A stretch of DNA of 47,019 nucleotides from JASLCR01 sp046462475 (GTDB lineage Bacteria > Patescibacteriota > Saccharimonadia > Saccharimonadales > Saccharimonadaceae): contig JBKGVB010000014.1 of NCBI GenBank assembly GCA_046462475.1, positions 1-47,019 of the forward strand, given 5' to 3'. The notes under the pieces were generated by a model. It did no database searches. It was given only the letters and a program-made list of their open reading frames with translations, and was not told the origin of the DNA. This document shows, one piece after another, positions 41,718 through 47,019 of the stretch; position 1 is the stretch's first letter; each line of letters starts with the position of its first letter. The translations under genes and the position numbers were made by a program.

Positions 41718-42632
41718 TTACCGACGATACAGCTCCGAAAGCTCACTGCATAGTTGCATTTCGATACTATATGCAAGCTTTTTGCTGGGATATAAAACAT
41801 CTGCATATTTATGGTGTGCCATCAGCCAATCGATAATATTTTCACTGACATTTGCTTCTCCGTATCGCTTCACTGCCTGAGTCACAAAATTTCCACTGTC
41901 GCCCACCCCATTGTCGCGGCGAAACCGGTCGGCACGTCGCTGAATATCTTCGCCTAGCTGAGTGATGATGCTTTGGCGCGTTTCGGCGTCCAGCGTTCCA
42001 CTATCGACAAGTGCCATAATACTGCGCTGAGTATGAAGTGTGATCTTGCGCTCGCGAAAGAGCGATTCTGCCAATCCAGCAATAACTCTACCGGCATCAG
42101 GCAGCTCGGCCTGCTCATGAGCCGCAGAGTTTGCATGAGACTTCCGTGCATCCGCTGCAGATGTCCGAGCCGCGGACAAGCCCAGTTCTTCGCGAAGTGC
42201 TTTTCCGCCAATACGTGCGACAGCGCTCCACTCGGTGTATATATTCTCATCCTCAATTTGCGGAGCGATGGGCCCGTAAGCTCGTTTGATACGTCCATAC
42301 AATTCCTGACCAACAGCGTCCCCTGCCTTGAGGACATCAATTGCAATGGCGATCCGTGCAAGTGCTAGTCTTTTGTCTTCAACCTCGCCCTTATCATGCG
42401 CTTCGAGTTCATGCTGCAACACCGCCTGGATCACATCAGTCTCGTCATCACCTCGAAATCGAAGAGCAATCGATCCATTGCTTTTATTCGCTAGGCGCAT
42501 CATAAATTTTGTTTGCTGTTTTTTGCCGTACTGCGTGTCATTATCAGAGTGAAAATGATCACGTATAAGAGTATCAAGCTGATCTATATCGCCCGAACCC
42601 TGCTCTACGAGTAGTCTATATTCTGCCGTCAT
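41718..42632 (-). CDS. Uncharacterised 304-residue soluble protein
   Basis: A mostly helical cytoplasmic protein with no signal peptide and one cysteine near the end. The N-terminal 80 residues look alpha/beta; the region 95-130 and the C-terminal half are helical and charged (for example GRVIAGLAESLFRERKITLHTQRSI). It shows no nucleotide-binding or catalytic motif I recognise. GACAAT lies 6 nt before the ATG, again leaderless-type. polA follows 51 nt downstream from its own promoter. Confidence 0.75.
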   Translation of the reverse strand: MTAEYRLLVEQGSGDIDQLDTLIRDHFHSDNDTQYGKKQQTKFMMRLANKSNGSIALRFRGDDETDVIQAVLQHELEAHDKGEVEDKRLALARIAIAIDVLKAGDAVGQELYGRIKRAYGPIAPQIEDENIYTEWSAVARIGGKALREELGLSAARTSAADARKSHANSAAHEQAELPDAGRVIAGLAESLFRERKITLHTQRSIMALVDSGTLDAETRQSIITQLGEDIQRRADRFRRDNGVGDSGNFVTQAVKRYGEANVSENIIDWLMAHHKYADVLYPSKKLAYSIEMQLCSELSELYRR

Positions 42633-42638
42633 ACCATT

Positions 42639-42644
42639 ATTGTC
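42639..42644 (-). promoter_or_regulatory. -10-like box, leaderless start of the 304-residue gene
   Basis: GACAAT on the minus strand, 6 nt before the ATG at 42632; weak match to consensus. Confidence 0.35.
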
Positions 42645-42687
42645 GCGTGTTGTGTGATTTTTTCAAACCATGAGTGTCTTACTTTGC

Positions 42688-42693
42688 TATACT
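42688..42693 (+). promoter_or_regulatory. -10 box of the P-loop kinase gene
   Basis: TATACT on the plus strand, 9 nt before the ATG at 42703; very short leader, no ribosome-binding site. Confidence 0.5.
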
Positions 42694-42702
42694 GGTTCAT
42701 GA

Positions 42703-43275
42703 ATGAGTCATCGGGAAAATATAAAAATCATCGCATTTGTAGGACTGGCTGGTAGCGGTAAAAGCTCAGCCGTCGAATATCTTACTAAAAAAGGCTACCC
42801 AAAGGTCTACTTTGGCGGCATTATTTATAAAGCCATGGCAGAAGCTGGCATCGAAGTCACTTGGGAGAGCCAGAAGAAATTCCGCGAGGAAATCCGTGAG
42901 CGCGAGGGCAAGGATTTTGTCGTCAAACGTGCCATCAAAGAAGCCAGAAATCTTATTGACGCCGGTCAGCGCAGAATTGTTCTGGACGGCCTTTACAGCT
43001 GGAGTGAGTACAAGATCCTAAAACACGAATTCCCTGGTGATGAAATGACAGTTATCGCAATCGTCACGCCAAAGCACCTTCGCAAAAGCCGCATGGCTAA
43101 ACGCCCGGAACGTCCAATGACCTCCGAGGAAGTTGATCAGCGGGATTGGGCAGAGATCGAGAACCTCGAAAAAGGCGGACCAATCGCCATCGCTGACTTT
43201 TTTGTCATGAACGACAAAGATGTGACCGAACTTGAAGCGCAAATTGGTGACATCACAAAACAAATTGAATTTTAA
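42703..43275 (+). CDS. P-loop nucleotide/CoA-kinase-like protein (UPF0200-type)
   Basis: A 190-residue AAA/NMP-kinase-fold protein. Walker A is FVGLAGSGKSSAVEYL (about 11-26); a lid-like segment (RMAKRPERPMTSEEVDQRDWAEI) and the closing FFVMNDKDVTELEAQI follow the pattern of dephospho-CoA kinase and the archaeal UPF0200 family. The substrate cannot be fixed by eye. It converges on rpoD and shares a bidirectional terminator. Confidence 0.82.
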   Translation: MSHRENIKIIAFVGLAGSGKSSAVEYLTKKGYPKVYFGGIIYKAMAEAGIEVTWESQKKFREEIREREGKDFVVKRAIKEARNLIDAGQRRIVLDGLYSWSEYKILKHEFPGDEMTVIAIVTPKHLRKSRMAKRPERPMTSEEVDQRDWAEIENLEKGGPIAIADFFVMNDKDVTELEAQIGDITKQIEF

Positions 43276-43293
43276 TATTATCCGCAGAAAAAT

Positions 43294-43325
43294 AAAACTG
43301 CCACGAATGAAATCGTGGCAGTTTT
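43294..43325. terminator. Bidirectional terminator between the kinase gene and rpoD
   Basis: AAAACTGCCACGA (43294-43306) pairs perfectly with 43313-43325 around a 6-nt loop, with T-tracts built into both ends of the stem. Confidence 0.92.
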
Positions 43326-43346
43326 ATTAGATCTACACCTATACCA

Positions 43347-44342
43347 CTACTTTAGGTACTCGTGTAGCTTCTTCGCATCTTTGTGCTTGCGAAGCTTGGC
43401 AAGGGCCTTTGCCTCAATCTGACGAATACGTTCACGAGTGACTGCAAACTCCTGACCAACTTCCTCGAGCGTATGGCTCTTGCCGCCGTCGAGGCCAAAT
43501 CGCATCTTTACGATTTTCTGCTCGCGATCAGAAAGTGTTGAAAGCACAGACTGTACCTGCTCCTTGAGCAGCTGGCTTGTCGCTGACTCTTCAGGTGTCG
43601 CTGACTCTTCGTCTTCGATAAATTCACCGAGCGTACTATCTTCTTCTTCGCCATCACGGCCCACACCAGCATCAAGCGACTGAATGTCCTGCTTGATCTT
43701 GATGACATATTCTACTTTCTCTGGCTCCATCTCGAGCTCTTTTGCAAGCTCTTCGATGGTTGGCTCACGGTTCAGATCCTGTGTCATACGGCGCTGCGTA
43801 CGAAGCAGTTTATTGATCGTCTCAACCATGTGCACCGGAATACGAATCGTACGAGCTTGGTCGGCAATCGCACGGGTAATCGCCTGGCGAATCCACCACG
43901 TCGCATAGGTCGAGAATTTAAAGCCCTTATCTGGGTCAAACTTTTCAACCGCGCGCAAAAGTCCTGTATTTCCCTCTTGAATAAGATCAAGGAAATCAAG
44001 CCCTCGACCGCTATAACGTTTTGCGATCGAGACGACAAGACGCATGTTTGCTTCTGCCATCTTGTCTTTCGCCTTTTTGTCGCCCGCCACCACTTTCTGA
44101 GCGAGCGCCAGCTCCTCTTCTGCGTTGAGGAGTGGAATTTTACCAATCTCACGCAAATAGAGGCGTACCGAGTCATCACTGACATCGTCGAAATATTGAT
44201 TTGAATTCAGCGTATCTTCATCTGCATCAAGCTCTTCATCATCTAGGTCGGCCACATCAGGCTCATCCACGAGATCAAGAGTTGAGATTTCTTCTACTAC
44301 TGGTGATTGATCATCTTGCAATGTTTGATCGTCTTTACCCAC
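43347..44342 (-). CDS. rpoD: RNA polymerase primary sigma factor (RpoD/SigA)
   Basis: A 331-residue sigma-70 starting at a GTG (44342) behind AAGGAGAT. It has a short acidic N-terminus in place of region 1.1, then region 1.2 (DSVRLYLREIGKIPLL), region 2 with FSTYATWWIRQAI for -10 recognition, region 3, and region 4 with the helix-turn-helix TLEEVGQEFAVTRERIRQIEAKAL. The intact region 2.4 fits the TATAAT-type boxes seen throughout the window. It overlaps dnaG by 8 nt, the classic dnaG-rpoD pairing without rpsU. Confidence 0.97.
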   Translation of the reverse strand: MGKDDQTLQDDQSPVVEEISTLDLVDEPDVADLDDEELDADEDTLNSNQYFDDVSDDSVRLYLREIGKIPLLNAEEELALAQKVVAGDKKAKDKMAEANMRLVVSIAKRYSGRGLDFLDLIQEGNTGLLRAVEKFDPDKGFKFSTYATWWIRQAITRAIADQARTIRIPVHMVETINKLLRTQRRMTQDLNREPTIEELAKELEMEPEKVEYVIKIKQDIQSLDAGVGRDGEEEDSTLGEFIEDEESATPEESATSQLLKEQVQSVLSTLSDREQKIVKMRFGLDGGKSHTLEEVGQEFAVTRERIRQIEAKALAKLRKHKDAKKLHEYLK

Positions 44343-46080
44343 GTCCTATCTCCTTTATTTTCTTGCTTAGCTCTTCGCGCAACGCTGCGACTTTCACGTC
44401 GTCACCTTCGTTCTCCGCTACACGTAGCTCTTCTAATAGATCGTTCGTCTTTCGTTTTTGCTGTTGTTTCATGACTTGGCGGAGCAGTTGGGCGGCTTCG
44501 AGCTGAAGATCAGCGTCTTGCCACGTGCCATATCGTGTCTCGGCCTTTAATTCTACTATTTTGACATAGGTTTCAATCTGTTGCAACTCTTTCGGAAGCT
44601 GAGCGGGGGTAGTTTTGTGCGACGCAAGGTAAGAAGCAAGTCGCTTTCGCTCTTCACCCGTAAATATATTCGGCTCAAACTCATCAAGCAACGAGCGCAG
44701 AGCTGGGTGTACGAGCAACAAACCAAGCACCGTATCTTCCACCGTATTAAATGTCATAGCCTCCGTATTGGTTGCCTTTACCTCACGAAGCTTTGGTGCC
44801 GCTACACCATCACTCTTCGCGTCATCGCGCTTTCGCTGCACCGCATCGAGAGAAGTATCGGTCGCCGCGGCAATCTTTTTCATATAATGCTCGCGCTCTA
44901 CTGCATCGGTTAGTGAATTAATAATCCTCAGTGCTTCGGTTGTAAAACGACGCTTGCCAGCGGCACTCGTCATATCTTCACGGGCCGAATACTGACGAAA
45001 TACCCAATCAACGACCGGTTCTGAGTCCATGATTGCCTGCTTCCATAGGGCGACATCTTGCTGGATCAACTCGTCTGGGTCTTTTGCATCACCAGGCAAG
45101 CTCACGATAGAAAGTTCTACGCCAACATTCTGCGCAATCGGGATAGCACGCTCGGTCGCTGCAAGACCAGCGGCATCTGCATCAAACGCCAGCTTCACAT
45201 TTGGGTTAAGCCGCACCAGAGCCTTGAGATGCCATTCGGTCATCGCCGTGCCAGCCGTGGCGACAACATTTTTGACACCAGCCTGATGCGAACTTATGAC
45301 ATCGAGGTTGCCTTCGACAATAACCCCCGCGTCACCTTTTCGAATCGCTTCCTTTGCCTGTGATAGTCCGAATACATGGCGCGATTTATCATAGAGAAGT
45401 GTCTGAGGTGTATTGAGATATTTTGGGGCCTTTGGATCGTCTGCGATGATGCGACCCGTAAAGCCGATCACTTGCCCCGATGCGTCCATCAATGGGACTG
45501 TCATACGGCCACGAAAGATATCGCCGCCAAATCGGTTTGTAAGACCTGCTTCATCGAGCTCCTTGTTCGTAAAATTTCGCTTCTTCAAGGCACGGACCAG
45601 CCCGTCACTGTCCGATGGAGCATAACCAATACGAAACTCTTGCACAATTTCTTTTGACAAACCCCGAGTTTTAAACACATACTCGAGTGCATGCTGATTG
45701 CGAACCAGGCACTGTTGGAAATAACGCGCGGCCAATTCATTTGCTTCAAGAAGTCGCTTTTTTTTCTTGGCAATTTCACCTGAATTTTTTGTGTCGTATT
45801 GGCTCAGGTCAATACCAGCTTTGCGCGCCAGATGCTCTAAAGCCCCACGAAAGTCCATTCCCTCGACTTCCATAATAAAGCTAAAGACATCACCGCCGCG
45901 CCCTGAGCTAAAGTCGTGCCATATGTGCTTATCGGGACTGACCACGAAGCTCGGTGTTCGCTCGCTAGTAAAGGGACTGAGTCCCTTGAAGTTGCGTCCA
46001 GCCCGCTTCAACTGGACATACTCGCCAACGACATCTTCGATGTTCAGCCGTCCCCTGACTTCCTCCTTGGCGTCATTCAT
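44335..46080 (-). CDS. dnaG: DNA primase lacking its zinc ligands
   Basis: A 581-residue primase that lays RNA primers for replication. The N-terminal zinc domain keeps its overall sequence (FKGLSPFTSERTPSFVVSP, then HIWHDFSSGRGGDVFSF), but the four metal ligands, normally Cys-His-Cys-Cys, are Ser35, Thr38, Asp56 and Ser59. The catalytic domain is intact (RGLSKEIVQEFRIGYAP, TOPRIM VIVEGNLDVIS and LAFDADAAG). The helicase-binding C-terminus ends in coiled coils. TATAAT lies 6 nt before the ATG. rpoD is coupled downstream. Confidence 0.96.
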   Translation of the reverse strand: MNDAKEEVRGRLNIEDVVGEYVQLKRAGRNFKGLSPFTSERTPSFVVSPDKHIWHDFSSGRGGDVFSFIMEVEGMDFRGALEHLARKAGIDLSQYDTKNSGEIAKKKKRLLEANELAARYFQQCLVRNQHALEYVFKTRGLSKEIVQEFRIGYAPSDSDGLVRALKKRNFTNKELDEAGLTNRFGGDIFRGRMTVPLMDASGQVIGFTGRIIADDPKAPKYLNTPQTLLYDKSRHVFGLSQAKEAIRKGDAGVIVEGNLDVISSHQAGVKNVVATAGTAMTEWHLKALVRLNPNVKLAFDADAAGLAATERAIPIAQNVGVELSIVSLPGDAKDPDELIQQDVALWKQAIMDSEPVVDWVFRQYSAREDMTSAAGKRRFTTEALRIINSLTDAVEREHYMKKIAAATDTSLDAVQRKRDDAKSDGVAAPKLREVKATNTEAMTFNTVEDTVLGLLLVHPALRSLLDEFEPNIFTGEERKRLASYLASHKTTPAQLPKELQQIETYVKIVELKAETRYGTWQDADLQLEAAQLLRQVMKQQQKRKTNDLLEELRVAENEGDDVKVAALREELSKKIKEIGRG

Positions 46081-46086
46081 ATAGCT

Positions 46087-46092
46087 ATTATA
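46087..46092 (-). promoter_or_regulatory. -10 box, leaderless start of dnaG-rpoD
   Basis: Perfect TATAAT on the minus strand, 6 nt before the ATG at 46080. Confidence 0.6.
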
Positions 46093-46181
46093 CCTCGAGG
46101 GGTCGCTAACAGCGAAGCATGAGCCGAAAGGTGGACTTCAATTCACTTCGAAATAGCATGGGAGGACAGAGTGCTCCCTGC

Positions 46182-46187
46182 TATAAT
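46182..46187 (+). promoter_or_regulatory. -10 box, leaderless start of the 46195 gene
   Basis: Perfect TATAAT, then 7 nt, then the ATG at 46195. The box decides the start, because the in-frame ATG at 46171 lies upstream of it. Confidence 0.6.
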
Positions 46188-46194
46188 AAAGCTA

Positions 46195-46824
46195 ATGTAT
46201 CCGAATCAACAATTGCCGACACCCAACCAAGCGCCGCCGCCAGCGACATACCTTGATCAAATTGCCCCACAACAAGCCGTGAATACGATCAAACCATGGC
46301 AGCTGTGGTCATTCATCGGCGGCATCCTTTTACTCGTAATCATCTTTGTTGTTGCGCTCATGAACACCGGTGGCCCTTCCGTTAGCACGCAGCTGAGCAA
46401 TTTCGTCTATCGAGTAAATGCCCTCAACGATATTGCATCGAACAATGAAAATAATGTCCAAAATTCCCAGCTCGTTGCTGACAACGCACAGATGGAAAGC
46501 CTTCTAACCAGCATAAGCCAGCAGTCAAGCGATGCACTCGCAAGCAGTGGGATTAAGAAGCTTCCTGAGACACCAAAAAACTCCCCGATCACTGCCGAAT
46601 TTAGCAAGCTATCAAGTGAACTCGACGACGCCCGGCTCAATGCCGTGTTTGACCGCACTTATGCTCGTGAAGTTGCCTACCAACTCTCAACATTACGCGC
46701 CGAAATCGCCACTATGCTTACTCGCACTAATTCAGAGTCCGTCAAATCATATCTGCAAACAGCCGACGACAACCTAAAGCCACTTGAAAAAGAGTTCTCA
46801 AACTTTACCGACACGATCAACTAA
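46195..46824 (+). CDS. Membrane-anchored helical protein of unknown function
   Basis: 209 residues from the ATG at 46195. The Pro/Gln-rich cytoplasmic N-terminus (1-28) is followed by one membrane helix (about 38-58) and an extracellular, fully helical domain (NFVYRVNALNDIA, LSSELDDARLNAVFDRTYAREVAYQL) without cysteines. The helix-rich outer part resembles a four-helix bundle. No family recognised. Its stop overlaps the stop of the convergent MmcQ-like gene (CTAA). Confidence 0.8.
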   Translation: MYPNQQLPTPNQAPPPATYLDQIAPQQAVNTIKPWQLWSFIGGILLLVIIFVVALMNTGGPSVSTQLSNFVYRVNALNDIASNNENNVQNSQLVADNAQMESLLTSISQQSSDALASSGIKKLPETPKNSPITAEFSKLSSELDDARLNAVFDRTYAREVAYQLSTLRAEIATMLTRTNSESVKSYLQTADDNLKPLEKEFSNFTDTIN

Positions 46825-47019
46825 TGTAGGCCGGCTACGAGGTCATAGCTGAGTCTCGCAAGATCTCGCACTTCATCATCGCTCAACTGGCCGCTACAAA
46901 TGATCGTATTCCAATGCTTTTTGTTGAGGTGATACCCAGGCTGTACGCTTTCGTATTTTTCACGGAGATTCTTCGCAAGCAACGGGTCGCACTTGAGACT
47001 TACTCGCAGAGGATTTGAT
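46821..47019 (-). CDS. MmcQ/YjbR-family protein (5' end cut by window edge)
   Basis: Translated from the window edge: LRVSLKCDPLLAKNLREKY, then PGYHLNKKHWNTIICSG, then a terminal helix ending SYDLVAGLH. This is the characteristic C-terminal half of the MmcQ/YjbR (DUF419) fold, a CyaY-like domain thought to bind DNA, often used as an accessory regulator. Only about 65 residues are visible. It overlaps the end of the convergent 46195 gene by 4 nt. Confidence 0.85.
   Translation of the reverse strand, partial: SNPLRVSLKCDPLLAKNLREKYESVQPGYHLNKKHWNTIICSGQLSDDEVRDLARLSYDLVAGLH

Overview
The window looks like a core stretch of a Patescibacteria (CPR) chromosome, most likely Candidatus Saccharibacteria (TM7). 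This is inference from gene content. The clues are a compact type IV pilus block (pilM-pilN-pilO-pilB with no pilP or pilQ), many small membrane-anchored surface proteins without known families, a sortase, RNase J with PNPase, very tight gene packing, and several housekeeping enzymes that have lost structural metal sites. TGA acts as a stop (end of polA), so the code is the standard bacterial one and not the recoded code of Gracilibacteria/Absconditabacteria.

Layout. 1-7533 (minus strand): pilM, pilN-like, pilO-like, a 75-residue membrane peptide and the start of pilB, preceded by a TPR-like membrane protein and a 900-residue secreted protein. 7636-12827: a visibly GC-richer set of four separately transcribed minus-strand genes (two small secreted proteins, a sortase, a VPETG-anchored wall protein) wrapped around ychF. 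13046-18336: tlyA, efp, rpsR, ssb, rpsF, a DUF6498-like membrane protein and ftsK. 18507-25204: a BspA/DUF285 repeat surface protein, a SemiSWEET-like transporter, a nucleotidyltransferase-fold protein, RNase J and a GH3 hydrolase. 25208-31423: uracil-DNA glycosylase, pnp, a HIT protein, an FBP zinc-finger protein, rpsO, truB and a PIG-L deacetylase. 31420-35292: a degenerate DHH protein, a membrane protein with 13 two-cysteine modules, and rpsT with a histone-H1-like tail. 35295-47019: holA, mutM, a HAD hydrolase, two unknown proteins, polA, another unknown, a P-loop kinase, rpoD, dnaG, a small membrane protein and a partial MmcQ/YjbR gene.

The genes fall into three working groups. The first is the surface: pili, sortase and its substrates, repeat adhesins and a wall hydrolase, which fits an epibiotic life on another bacterium. 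The second is replication and repair: holA, polA, dnaG, ssb, mutM, udg, ftsK. The third is RNA and translation: rnj, pnp, ribosomal proteins, efp, tlyA, truB, rpoD.

The strongest unexplained signal is regulatory. About fifteen transcription units start with a -10 hexamer (TANNNT, or a close variant) placed exactly 6-7 nt before the start codon, which predicts leaderless mRNAs. In one case a single AGTATACT palindrome serves two divergent genes. The GC-rich surface genes instead have ordinary leaders with Shine-Dalgarno sites and strong hairpin terminators, which suggests a different origin. There is no gene-free stretch over 300 bases and I found no rRNA, tRNA, CRISPR array or insertion sequence.
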